Shown piece after piece: positions 10,773-20,835 of a stretch of DNA of 64,000 nucleotides (positions are counted from its first letter, which is position 1; every line of letters starts with the position of its first letter). The DNA is from Rhabdophis nuchalis (Eukaryota > Chordata > Lepidosauria > Squamata > Natricidae). Made by a program: the position numbers and the translations under genes. The stretch covers positions 200,409,605 through 200,473,604 of the forward strand of contig CM077643.1 of the NCBI GenBank assembly GCA_039707465.1, in the 5' to 3' direction. The notes beneath the pieces were generated by a model. That model did no database searches. It saw only the letters and a list, made by a program, of their open reading frames with translations, and was not told the DNA's origin.

Positions 10773-12110
10773 CTTTACACCCTCACCTTACCAAAACCAT
10801 CCTATCCTATGAAATGCATTCTCCTTCAGGCTCTTTCGCAGCTTAGAAAAGCATCCTGTTCAAAATGTGTGTGTTTTAGCAGCAGCTGGTTTGGATTCGT
10901 AGCTGCACCTCTAAGCGCACCTTTTATAGTGGAGGTGGTCTGCATCAACATCCAGCAACTAGTTGGAAGGAAACCGGAGGGATTAAAGAGCCTTCCCCTC
11001 ATTCCAGTCTCTGCAGGGAGTGTATTTCAAGCAGATGCAGTGACAGAATGGGATGTGGCGTGAAGGAAAAGAAGACAGGGTTAATGCATGGCAAATCTCT
11101 CTCTCCTATCTTCAAATATTCATTGGCGCTGCAGCTTAGCCACAGGCGCTATTTGAAATACAGCTATCAATAAACTTTTTATCTCTGCCAATGAGAGATG
11201 AAATGAAATGATGATAATGGAGCCGGAAAGGGGACCAACATGCAACCAGAATGAAAGGAACTTTAACTCATCGAAACAATTAAAGAAGCAGGAGGTTTTT
11301 CGACTGTACAGCAGCCGTACCAATATCCCATTACCCTTTAATATTTGCAGGAGTCATGCTGAAGAGGGAATTGCCTTATTATAGGCAAAAACAGCTTGTT
11401 TCCACTGTATTTATGTGTGTCTGGTGTGTGAAAAAAGAGAGAGAAATATGCATTCTGGTGCCGGAGATGGGAAGGGCGCATCTTTTAAAAATTCTTTTAA
11501 AATAAATAAAGGAAGCATTCATGCTGGTAACTGTCATTTTCATTTTTAAAGCGCTGCAAAATTAAACCGATGTAACATTGAAGAATGTTAGCATTTAACA
11601 GTGCAAGAGAACTGTGCTGGGAGACATTTTTGAGGAAAGTGACTCCCCCCAACCCTCCTTCCACAGGCTTATACTGAGGTCTAGAAAAGAAGACAATAAC
11701 AGCATCTGGGATGTCTCAAAAGCTGAGAAGTCGGCAGGGGGGGGGGGCTGCCTTAGCCATTGTGAAAGTATGCAAGGAAAGATAATCATCAGAATATTTA
11801 GAGATAATGAATTATATAGTGAGACCCCAGCTTTTCTTTAAAAATGCAAAGGGAATAGCAACAGTGTATTTATTTCCCTACAGTTGGAGCTTTATTTAAC
11901 AATAGCACCGCATACACAGACAGAGAGGGAGGGAGGGAGATTCATTTCCTTCTTTTAAAAGGTATATCAATATTATTCAATGTTTACTTTCTTTTTAATC
12001 CTTTTATTTGCACACCGCTAAAGCTTTTATTCACAAGTTTTAACAGGGTGAAAGACAGTGCATCACAGGGCAAAACTTTGTCAACAGAGGCTGATGTACT
12101 GAATGCCAGG

Positions 12111-12111
<1 letters not shown>
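10773..12111. other. Unique sequence, possible conserved non-coding DNA
   Basis: No coding region or repeat is evident apart from an 11-G run at 11737-11747 and a short GGGA tract near 11928. The block at about 11110-11400 is repeat-free, mixed in composition and rich in homeodomain- and GATA-like words. That fits the look of a conserved non-coding element, but one sequence alone cannot show conservation. Confidence 0.35.
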
Positions 12112-12154
<43 letters not shown>

Positions 12155-12193
12155 GTAATAGTAATAGTAATAGTAATAGTAATAGTAATAGTA

Positions 12194-12257
<64 letters not shown>
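12112..12257. repeat. Compound microsatellite at L2 3' tail
   Basis: A trinucleotide AAT array is interrupted by about nine units of the hexamer AATAGT and then returns to AAT. It abuts the 3' end of the minus-strand L2 at 12258, so it is the expanded tail of that element. Peptide frames through it (runs of I or Y) are meaningless. Confidence 0.95.
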
Positions 12258-12259
<2 letters not shown>

Positions 12260-15200
12260 TTTTTTATTTCTAACCCGCTCTCTCTCCCCAAAGGGACTCG
12301 AGGCGGGGCACAGGTAAATTAAGAACAAATAACATAGAACAAAGTACAAAATTAAAATCACATTAAATCATATCCTGCGCTAAAACAACTATAAAATACC
12401 AACTATCCTAAAAAAAACCTTAAACTAAAAACCCCATAGAGAGAGACTACCCTAGGCCGGCCAAGCAGAAAAGATGCATTTTTAATTTTAGACGGAAGGA
12501 GCGGAAGTCCGTGGTCGTTCTAATGTCAGGGGGAAGGGCTGGGCCCGCCACAGAGAGAGCTCTTCCCCTGGGTGTCGCCCGCTGACAAAGTCTAGTGGAC
12601 GGCACCCGGAGAAGCCCCTCTCTGTGGGAGCGAATCGGCCGTGAGGATGTGTGAGGCAGGATCCGATCCCCCAGATAGCTAGGTCCCGAGCCATGGAGCG
12701 CTTTAAAGATGATGACTAATACCTTGAAGCGCACCCGGAAGACGACAGGCAGCCAGTGCAGCTTGCGCAAGAGCGGTGTTATGTGGGTAAACCTGGAGGT
12801 TCCCATAATTGCTCGCGCGGCTGCATTCTGGACCATCTGAAGTCTCTGGGTGCACCTCAAGGGGAGCCCCATGTAGAGAGAGTTGCAATAGTCCAGTCGG
12901 GATGTCACGAGAGCATGAGTGACTGTGCGAAGGGCGTCCCGATCCAATAGGGGGCGCAACTGGCGAACCATGCGAACCTGGTAAAACGCCCTCCTAGCCA
13001 TGGCTGTCACTTGATCTTCCATGGACAGCCGGGCATCTAGGAGACACCCAAGTTGCGCGCCCCATCCACAGGGGCAAGATGTTCGCCCCCTATGGCCAGC
13101 GATGGGGTCAGAGGGTTGAATCGAGCAGCCGGAAGCCACAGCCACTCGGTCTTGGTCGGGTTGAGTCTGAGTCCGTTACTTCCCATCCAGATCCGTACGA
13201 CTTCCAGGCACTGGCACATCACCGCTACGGCATCATTGGGGTGGTTTGGGGTAGATATATACAGCTGAGTGTCATCAGCGTAGAGATGGTACTCTACCCC
13301 AAAACCACAGATGATCTCACCCAGTGGCTTCATATATGTGTTGAACAGGAGTGGCGAGAGGACCGACCCCTGAGGCACCCCACATGTGAGGGGTCTCGAG
13401 GTCGACCTCTGCTCTCCTGCCAACACAAATTGCGATCGGCCAGAGAGCTAGGAGGAGAACCACCATAAAACGGTGCCTCCCACCCCCAACCCCCCCAGCC
13501 GATGCAATAGGATACCATGGTTGATGGTATCGAAAGCCGCCGAGATGTCTAATAGGACCAGGATGGAGGAACAACCCCCATCTCTGGCCCTCCAGAGATC
13601 ATCGACCAACGCGACCAATGCCGTCTCGGTGCTATGCCTGGGCCAAAAGCCGGACTGTCGCGGATCTAGATACTCAACTTCCTCCTGGTGACGGGGAAAC
13701 TGTTGTGCCACCACACTCTCAACAACCTTCGCCAAAAAGGGAAGGTTGGAGACTGGACGGTAGTTGGTTAATAAAGCTGGATCCAAAGAGGGCTTCTTGA
13801 GGAGGGGCTTCACCATGGCCTCTTTTAGGGAAGCAGGCAAGGAACCCTCACTCAAGGATGCGTTGACAACCTCTTGGAGCCAGCCTCGTGTCACCTCCCA
13901 GGATGCCAGTACAAGCCAGGAGGGACACGGGTCCAATAAACATGTGGTGGCTCGCAGTCGCCCACGTAACCTGTCCATATCCTCGGAGGTAACGGAGTCA
14001 AACTCCTCCCAAACAAGATCTGTCTCGTGGCACCCCACTGGGCCATCAATGGGGGCTAACTCGTTCTGTATCTGAGCGATTTTCTCCTGCAGAAAAGTCA
14101 CAAATTCCTCTGCTCTACCCTGTAGCGGGGCTTCCCGCACCCTCTGTTGAAGGAGGGAGCGGGTCACCCTAAACAGGGCGGCAGGGCGGTTTTCTGCGGA
14201 TGCTATGAGAGTGGCACAATGATGACGTTTGGCCACTCTCAGCGCCACAATGTAAGTCCGTAAATGGGCTCTTACCTGTGTCCGGTCGGATTCAGAACGG
14301 GTAGACCTCCATCTTCTCTCTAGGCATCTCTTGCGGCGTTTCATCACCCTCAGCTCCTCGGTAAACCAGGGAGCCAGGGTGGCTCGCCGCCGCAAGAGAG
14401 GCCGCAAGGTCGCGACCCGATCCAAGGCTCCCGCGGTCGCAGTATTCCATGCGACCACGAGGTCCTCGATCGGGGCGCGGGTCAGGGGTACAGGAAGTGG
14501 CCCAAGCGCCGTCTGGAACCCATCAGGGTCCATCAGGCGCCTGGGGTGGAACCAAATTGGTGACCCAGGTTCCGCCTCCCCGCGGAGGGGGGTAGCGGTT
14601 GGAAAGTCGAGCCGGAGAAGTGAGTGGTCTGACCATGACAAGGGTATGATGTCTATATCCCCTATACCCAGATCACTCTTCCACTGGCCAGAGACAAAGA
14701 TGAGGGTATGTCCACCCTCGTGAGTGGGGCCTAAAATTAGTTGGGTCAGGTCCATGGCCGTCATGGAAGCCATGAACTCCCGAGCTACCTCGGATGATAC
14801 GCCCACCGATGGCAGATTAAAGTCCCCCATGACTAAAAGTCTGGGGGTCTCAACTGCCACCGTAGCGATCACCTCCAGGAGCTCGGGCAGGGCTGCTGCT
14901 ACATAGCGGGGAGCCAGGTATACAACCAGCACGCCCAACTGCCTCCCTAGGCCCCACTTCACGCAGAGGGACTCACAACCGGTAGTCTGTGGCACAGTGG
15001 TCTCTCTCGGCTCAAGACTTTCCTTTACAATAACCGCCACCCCACCACCCCTGCCTAGGGCCCGGGGCTGATGAAAAGCGCGGTAGCATATGGTGGGCAT
15101 ATTTCAATGAGGGGGAGTCCACCCTCGTGGCCCAACCAGGTCTCTGCTATTCCTGCTAGGTCCGGCCCCTCCTCTGACACAAGGTCACAAACGCTTTGTT

Positions 15201-15590
15201 GACCACGGACCTGGCATTACAAAACATCAGCCGCAGGCCCTGGCTCTGTACTCCCTGACCACCTAGCGAACGGGGGTTGTGGCACTTCACCGTTTGTAAC
15301 CAACGGTTCTGTGCCCTCAACCGGGAGGATGGAAATTGTCTCCCCTCGGACCTGCCTCTCCCCACGACCTTCTGGATAGAAATGCCCTACGACGGGACGA
15401 CTCGTATTTCCCCCCTACTAACGGCTCCTTCCGCTACCTTCCGTCGTCTGCTGGCCTGGCCCTCTCTTTCCATCTCTATCTCTATCTGTCTATACCCTCC
15501 CCCCTGCCTAGTACCCCCTAAAATGGACAATAACCTGAAAATTAAAAAACCCCTAAGACCACGCTTCTTCCTATTACTCCTGAAGGAATG
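12258..15590 (-). mobile_element. L2-clade LINE copy 2 (near full length)
   Basis: This minus-strand L2 has its 3' UTR at 12258-12440 and a 5' region reaching to about 15590. Above the endonuclease start it keeps 200-300 nt of sequence that differs from the 5' end of copy 3, so the two belong to different 5' variants or have different 5' UTR segments. It is arranged head to head with copy 3; the two 5' ends are separated by about 200 bp containing a GGGA-rich tract. Damage is light: one truncated endonuclease start, one nonsense codon, one 1-nt deletion and one in-frame deletion. Confidence 0.92.
12447..15365 (-). pseudogene. L2 ORF2 (endonuclease-RT), few inactivating changes
   Basis: The N-terminus reads [14 protein letters not shown] and then loses frame through a small deletion near 15190. 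From 15100 to 13448 there are 550 open codons covering the endonuclease (VMGDFNLP with the catalytic D and N; SWSDHSLLRLDF), the linker, [10 protein letters not shown] and motif A (LVLLDISAAFDTINHGIL). A TAG replaces the tyrosine of SSYLSGRS at about 13448. The same frame then continues with [10 protein letters not shown] and YADDTQLYI to 13037. A 1-nt deletion after ARNLGV shifts the frame to 12447-13145, which ends LFCLAGLG and lacks the residues WNDL by a 12-nt in-frame deletion. Confidence 0.88.
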
Positions 15591-15795
15591 AGATTTGGAG
15601 AAACCTAGGCTGCTTCAGCAGTACCAGCCTGTGGAGGGAGGGAGGGAGGGAGGTAGGGAGGTTTCTGATGCTCACTGCCAGCTTCCCACAAAGAAATTCA
15701 ATGGGGAAGCCAACAGGAAGTCAGAAATCATACCCACTCCAAATGATTTTTCTGCATACCTGTGGTCCTTCTGTTTCTCGGGGTAGACATCATTG
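15591..15795. other. Spacer between head-to-head L2 elements, with GGGA tract
   Basis: About 200 bp separate the 5' ends of L2 copies 2 and 3. It includes a GGGA/GGTA tract at 15633-15661. Part may be 5' UTR of either element; I cannot place the boundaries exactly. Confidence 0.5.
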
Positions 15796-15899
15796 GTTGG
15801 AGGACCGCGGCTGCTGGCTACGGGCGGTTACGCGCTCCAACCCCCCATGCTCCCATCGCAGACTAGGTGGGCAAGAACCACAGACCCGGGGCCCTAGGC

Positions 15900-16780
15900 T
15901 GATGTTGTGTAACGCCAGGTCCGTGGTACAAAAAGCCCCCCTCATCCGAGACCTTGTGTCAGAGGGGGACCCGGACCTGGTAGGTATTACGGAAACCTGG
16001 TTGGGCCACGAGGGAGGACATCCCCTCGTAGAAATGTGCCCACCAGGATACCGAGTCTTTCATCAGCCTAGGGCCCTAGGGAGGGGTGGGGGGTGGCGAT
16101 TATGGTTAGGGAAGGTCTTGAGCCAAAGGAGACCACGATCCCTCAGACGACTGGGTGCGAGTCCCTCCTTGTGAAGTGGGGCCTAGGGAGGCAGTTGGGC
16201 GTGTTAGTTGTATACCTGGCTCCTCGCTATACGACGACAGCCCTGCCCGAGCTCCTAGAGGTGATAGCCGAGGCAGCGGTTGAGACCCCCAGACTGTTAG
16301 TCATGGGGGACTTTAACCTGCCGTCGGCAGGCGAAACCTCTGGGGTAGCTCGGGAGTTCATGGCTTCCATGACACCCATGGACCTGACCCAAGTAGTTGT
16401 AGGCCTTACCCACGAGGGCGGACACACCCTGGATCTAATCTTCGTCTCGGGACAGTGGAGTAGTGATCTGGGAAGAGGGGATCTAGCCATCACACCCCTG
16501 TCATGGACAGATCACGCTCTCCTTCAGCTCGACTTTCCGATCGCTGCACCTCACTGCGGGGAGGCGGAACCGGACATTCCTATATGGTTCCGCCCCAGGC
16601 TCCTGATGGACCCGATAAGGTTCCAAAGGGAGCTTGGGCCAATTCCTGTGAACTTGCCCCGCGACTCGACTGAGGACCTAGTGGCCGGGGGGCCTTGGAC
16701 CGAGTCGCGCCCTTGCGGCCTCTCTTGCGGCGACGAACCACCTGGGCTCCTTGGTTCACCGAGGGGCTTAGGGAGATGAA
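15900..16780 (+). pseudogene. L2 endonuclease domain, two frameshifts
   Basis: This is the APE-type endonuclease that nicks target DNA. It starts at [20 protein letters not shown], with the catalytic E in [11 protein letters not shown]. Frame is lost in a G-rich run near 16082-16092 and regained in the next frame at AIMVREGLEP. There the VMGDFNLPSAG (catalytic D, N), GGHTLDLIF and SWTDHALLQLDF motifs follow; the last has WTDH where other copies have WSDH. A deletion of about 25 nt near 16687, in place of a segment like AAWNTAATGAL, shifts the frame again into the RT reading frame. Confidence 0.88.
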
Positions 16781-18698
16781 GCGCCACAAGAGACGCCTAG
16801 AGAGCAGATGGAGATCTTCTCGCTCCGAAGCCGACCGAACACTAGTGAGAGACCATATTAGGACTTACTTAGTGGCGTTAAGAGTGGCCAAACATGAGTA
16901 TTGTGCCACTCTTATTGCATCCGCAGATAACCGCCCTGCCGCCCTGTTTGGGGTGACCCGCTCCCTCCTTCAACAGAGGCCGCGGGAAGCCCCTTTAGAG
17001 GGTCGAGCAGAGGAATTTGGGATTTATCTGCAGGAGAAAATCACTCGGATTCGGAACGAGTTACCCTCCATCGACAGTGGTCCAGTCGAGCGGGCCGAGG
17101 CTGATCTTGTGATACCATCTTGGGAGGAGTTTGATTTTGTTACCACCGAGGATATGGACAAGTTGTCAAAGAGGCTTAGGGCTACCACATGTTTATTGGA
17201 CCCGTGTCCCTCCTGGCTTGTACTGGCATCCTGGGAGACGACACGAGGCTGGCTCCAGGGCATTGTCAACGCATCTTTGAGTGAGGGGTCCTTGCCTGCC
17301 GTCTTGAAAGAGGCGGTAGTGAGGCCCCTCCTCAAGAAGCCGTCCCTGGATCCAGCATTATTAGAGAACTATCGTCCTGTCTCCAACCTCCACTTTCTAG
17401 TGAAGGTTGTTGAGAGTGTGGTGGCCCAACAGTTTCCGCGACACTTGGAGGAAGTTGATTATCTAGACCCGCGCCAGTCCGGCTTCCGACCCGGGCACAG
17501 CACCGAGACGGCATTGGTCGCGTTGGTTGATGATCTCTGGAGGGCGCGGGATAGAGGACATTCCTCTATCCTAGTCCTATTAGACCTCTCAGCGGCTTTT
17601 GATACCATCGACCATGGTATCCTATTGCGCCGACTGGGGGGATTGGGGTTGGGAGGCACCGTTTTGCAGTGGTTCTCATCCTACCTCTCTGGTCGGTCGC
17701 AATATGTGTTGACAGGGGGGCAGAGGTCGGCCTCGAGGCCCCTCATATGTGGGGTTCCTCAGGGGTCGGTCCTCTCGCCCCTACTATTCAACACATATAT
17801 GAAGCCGCTGGGTGAGATCATCCGTGGTTTTGGGGTGGGATATCATCTGTACGCTGATGATACTCAGTTGTACATATCCACCCCAGACCACCCCAACGAT
17901 GCCGTCGAGGTTATGTCCCGGTGTTTGGAGGCCGTACGGATCTGGATGGGTGGTAACAAACTCAAGCTCAACCCGTCCAAGACTGAGTGGCTGTGGCTTC
18001 CGGCGCCCCGGTTCAGCCAGATTATTCCAACACTGGCCATTGGGGGCGAAACACCGGCCCCCGTGGAGAGGGCGCGCAATTTGGGTGTCCTCCTGGATTC
18101 CCGGCTGTCTATGGAAGATCACGTGGCAGCCGTGGCCAGGGGGGCGTTCCATCAGGTACGCTTGATGCGCCAATTGCGCCCCTTACTGGATCGGGGTGCC
18201 CTACGCACAGTCACTCAAGCACTCGTCACCTCTCGACTCGAGTACTGTAATGCTCTCTACATGGGGCTTCCCTTGAGGTGCACCCGAAAGCTGCAGCTAG
18301 TCCAGAACGCAGCCGCGCGGGTGATTATGGGAGCGCCTAGACACTCCCACATAACACCTATCCTGCGCGAGCTGCACTGGCTCCCTGTGGTCTTTCGGGT
18401 GCGCTTCAAGGTCTTGACGACCATCTTTAAAGCGCTCCATGGCTCGGGGCCTAGTTATATGCGAGACCGCCTCCTGCCCCATACATCCCTCAGACCGATA
18501 CGCTCCCACAGAGAGGGCCTCCTCAGGGTGCCGTCGGCTGGACAATGCCGACTGGCGACACCCAGGGGAAGAGCCTTCTCTGTGGCTGGGCCAGCCCTCT
18601 GGAACGACCTACCCCCTGAACTCCGCACCATCTCTGACCTCCGCCTCTTCCGCAAGTGTCTGAAGACACATTTATTCCATCTAGCCGGCCTAGCGTAA
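16695..18698 (+). CDS. L2 reverse transcriptase, open 667-codon frame
   Basis: It encodes the linker and reverse transcriptase of L2, which copies the element's RNA at the nicked target in the nucleus. The linker (residues 1-170) has APWFTEGLREMKRHKRR and RPAALFGVTRSLLQQRP. RT motifs follow in order: [11 protein letters not shown] (about 225), HSTETALVALVDDL (about 270), motif [17 protein letters not shown] (about 295), motif [15 protein letters not shown] (about 350), motif [13 protein letters not shown] (about 385) with the catalytic YADD, and WMGGNKLKLNPSKTEW (about 420). The C-terminal L2 region has LVTSRLEYCNALYMGLP, HWLPVVFRVRFKV and GPALWNDLPPELR, ending LFHLAGLA. The first ATG is simply the first in frame; the native start lay upstream in the broken endonuclease. 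Selfish element, not a host gene. Confidence 0.9.
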   Translation: MDRVAPLRPLLRRRTTWAPWFTEGLREMKRHKRRLESRWRSSRSEADRTLVRDHIRTYLVALRVAKHEYCATLIASADNRPAALFGVTRSLLQQRPREAPLEGRAEEFGIYLQEKITRIRNELPSIDSGPVERAEADLVIPSWEEFDFVTTEDMDKLSKRLRATTCLLDPCPSWLVLASWETTRGWLQGIVNASLSEGSLPAVLKEAVVRPLLKKPSLDPALLENYRPVSNLHFLVKVVESVVAQQFPRHLEEVDYLDPRQSGFRPGHSTETALVALVDDLWRARDRGHSSILVLLDLSAAFDTIDHGILLRRLGGLGLGGTVLQWFSSYLSGRSQYVLTGGQRSASRPLICGVPQGSVLSPLLFNTYMKPLGEIIRGFGVGYHLYADDTQLYISTPDHPNDAVEVMSRCLEAVRIWMGGNKLKLNPSKTEWLWLPAPRFSQIIPTLAIGGETPAPVERARNLGVLLDSRLSMEDHVAAVARGAFHQVRLMRQLRPLLDRGALRTVTQALVTSRLEYCNALYMGLPLRCTRKLQLVQNAAARVIMGAPRHSHITPILRELHWLPVVFRVRFKVLTTIFKALHGSGPSYMRDRLLPHTSLRPIRSHREGLLRVPSAGQCRLATPRGRAFSVAGPALWNDLPPELRTISDLRLFRKCLKTHLFHLAGLA

Positions 18699-18876
18699 CC
18701 CCCTGTATTGACCATTAGACAGTTTTAAATTTGGGATTTTAATTCGGTTTTTAGCACAGGTTTTACTAGAATAAGTTTTTTAAATTTTATATGTTTTGTA
18801 TGTATTTTAACATTCCTGTGCGCCGCCCTGGGTCCGTTTGGAGAAGGGCGGGATATAAATTTAATAAAATAAATCT

Positions 18877-19452
18877 CTGTTTAGAGAAAGAGAATGGAAC
18901 AGGGAAGAAGAAATCCCTGTACACCCTTCCTGGCCCATGCTGCACTGTGGCCCACACACCTCATGCCTTTCCTGAGCCATGCAGCACCTGTTACATACTG
19001 CCATGCACTTTCTGTCTCACACCATCATCAAGTGTCCTTTCCCTGACTCACATGGCACTTCTTGTGCATCCCCATGCACTCCTCCAAACCCACATCAACT
19101 CCCGTGTGCCTTCCCCAACTCACGCAGCACACTCCTGACTTGCACCACCGCTCCCATGCACACCCTTCCTGACCATATGGCATCTTTCGCTTAACCCTAC
19201 GTATCATCCCCAAGCTTCATTGCTGCCCTCTTCAAACCATGTCGTCCCCCTTTATCGTTTTTTTTTCTTGTCTTGTACAAAATTTTTCTTCACAATTATA
19301 AGTACATATCTTAATACATTATAAAATGAACAGTATAACTGAGTCCCGAAACTAGCTGGCTTCATACAGATAAGCATGGAATGCAATAGGTTTATATAAT
19401 CGCCAAAAGTACCAAAAGTAGTTAAGTAGAATTGACTATATTAATATTATGA
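18877..19452. other. C-rich degenerate tandem sequence
   Basis: From about 18920 to 19215 a C-rich, G-poor stretch repeats variants of TTCCCTGACTCACATGGCAC and CCATGCACTCC at irregular spacing. It looks like a decayed minisatellite. Open frames in it are a by-product of the composition. The rest is unique. Confidence 0.5.
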
Positions 19453-19511
19453 CAGTGGGTAGCACATCCTATGACAGACCTGGGAGTTTTCATAGGATGT
19501 GCTGCCCGCTG
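19453..19511. repeat. 59-bp near-perfect hairpin
   Basis: CAGTGGGTAGCACATCCTATGA is followed after about 15 nt by its complement with two mismatches, ending CTG. The CAG...CTG ends suggest a minimal palindromic hAT MITE, but the flanking 8-mers do not match. The shape is also that of a short hairpin precursor. Confidence 0.6.
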
Positions 19512-19630
19512 GTAAACGTTTGAAAAATTAGCGCAAAATATTCCAGTCCTGACATTTTGTGTTGTTTTTTTTCAAAATGGCAGCTGAAAGTATCATCAAG
19601 ACAGCAAACACATAATCAAAACCTCTAGTC

Positions 19631-19765
19631 CAGGGCTGTCAAACTCCCGGCTTGCAGGCTGGATGCATCAGGTGCTGGCCCTGCCCATGCCTGGTTTAGC
19701 AAAGGGGGGAAAAGTCCCGATACATCATGTGATGCCGCCGTGATGCCACAAGTTTGACATCTCAG
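19631..19765 (+). mobile_element. Short non-autonomous hAT element (TGTCAAACTC family)
   Basis: It starts CAGGGCTGTCAAACTCC and ends GTTTGACATCTCAG. A perfect 8-bp duplication, ctctagtc, flanks it at 19623-19630 and 19766-19773. It is 135 bp with no coding capacity. Confidence 0.92.
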
Positions 19766-20758
19766 CTCTAGTCTTTTTGACATGCACTGCAGCTGCCATC
19801 TTTTGTCCATCCGTGAAGCAATGGCATGGCTTTCGTGCTCTTTCTGGATTTCACCTGCCATCTTTCTTGTTCATCCCTGAAGCTGGAGCAAGGAAATTCA
19901 TGTTAAAATATACATTCATTCTTGGTATTTCATACTCTCCTGGAATTAAATTATAACTGAATAAGTAAATAATAACTGAGCAGAGGCCTATGAATTAGGA
20001 AAGAAATAACATGAACCTCAAACTTTGTATATATTCTCTGTACCGAGGGGGGGGGGGGAGTGCTCAATTTTAAAATTACTTAGCTCCTAAATGTTTAATA
20101 ACAAGATTAATACAAAAATACAGATACCCAAGCTGGTATGATTCAGTGGCACAGAAGATAATTAGAAAACAAGAGTCTTGACAATTTGGCATTTAATCAT
20201 ACATTTTTAACAAAATCATTTTAATCTCATATTATTCACTGCTTAGTCTAATGCAAAGCTGGCATCGGAGTGCACATTTACTAATGAGCTGGGGTTTTTT
20301 CAGTTGCTGATTCTCAACAGATTTGCATAAAATAAGGAGAAATAAAATTTCAGTAATTAGAACTGGCTTGAAAGATGAAAAATGTACAAAACCAGCATAT
20401 ACACTTTTTAACAGATTGCTACAGCAGATTATATAGCACTGAAATGAAAGCATAAAAAATCTATTCCCTAGCATTCTTGTCCCCAAACTTTTGATTACGA
20501 AGTATTGTGATTTGAATGGTGAAAAATGCAGGGTCTATTCTCATGGTTGAATACCAGCTGTCTGCCCATCAGAAAGTTGTGGTTTATTCAGATTATTTAC
20601 AGATTGCCCTTTAGTGCAAAACTTCCAGATTAATCTATGGAAATTATGAACCTGAAAGCTCCTCATAAAACATTGCAACACAAATGTCACAGTAATAAAA
20701 TTAACCAAGCACAAAAAACCCCTAAAACAATGCTACTTTAATGAAAGAAAGTGCTATA
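19766..20758. other. Unique AT-rich sequence
   Basis: No gene seen. A 12-G run lies at 20047-20058. Confidence 0.5.
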
Positions 20759-20835
20759 CAGGTAGTCCTCAACTTACGGCCACAACGGATCCCAAAGTAT
20801 TTGTTGCTAAGCGAGACATTTAGTTGACTTTTCAT
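20759..20835 (+). mobile_element. TA-flanked MITE, left part (interrupted)
   Basis: It begins TA|CAGGTAGTCCTCAACTTACG, the inverted counterpart of the right end of the element at 30169-30545. The copy is broken at about 20833 by L2 copy 4, and sequence matching its continuation resumes at about 23849. TA at the border suits a mariner/pogo-type element. Confidence 0.8.

Larger units (their letters stand above)
15796..18876 (+). mobile_element. L2-clade LINE copy 3 (best preserved)
   Basis: This plus-strand L2 spans the 5' flank of the endonuclease to a 3' UTR ending in GGGCGGGATATAAATTTAAT and a short AATAAA tail. Only two frame breaks are seen, both before the reverse transcriptase, and the RT frame is open for about 2 kb. 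It is probably the youngest long copy in the window. The 3' UTR carries the CGCCGCCCTGGGTCC...GAAGGGCGG hairpin-like block shared by all copies, the likely site of recognition by the element's own RT. Confidence 0.93.

Noticed and set aside
11984..12361. Frames encoding runs of tyrosine or isoleucine
   Set aside because: They arise from the AAT microsatellite at the L2 tail.
16695..18698. A domesticated host reverse transcriptase gene
   Set aside because: It is embedded in a complete L2 with its own 3' UTR and tail and has several sister copies, so it is an ordinary transposon ORF.
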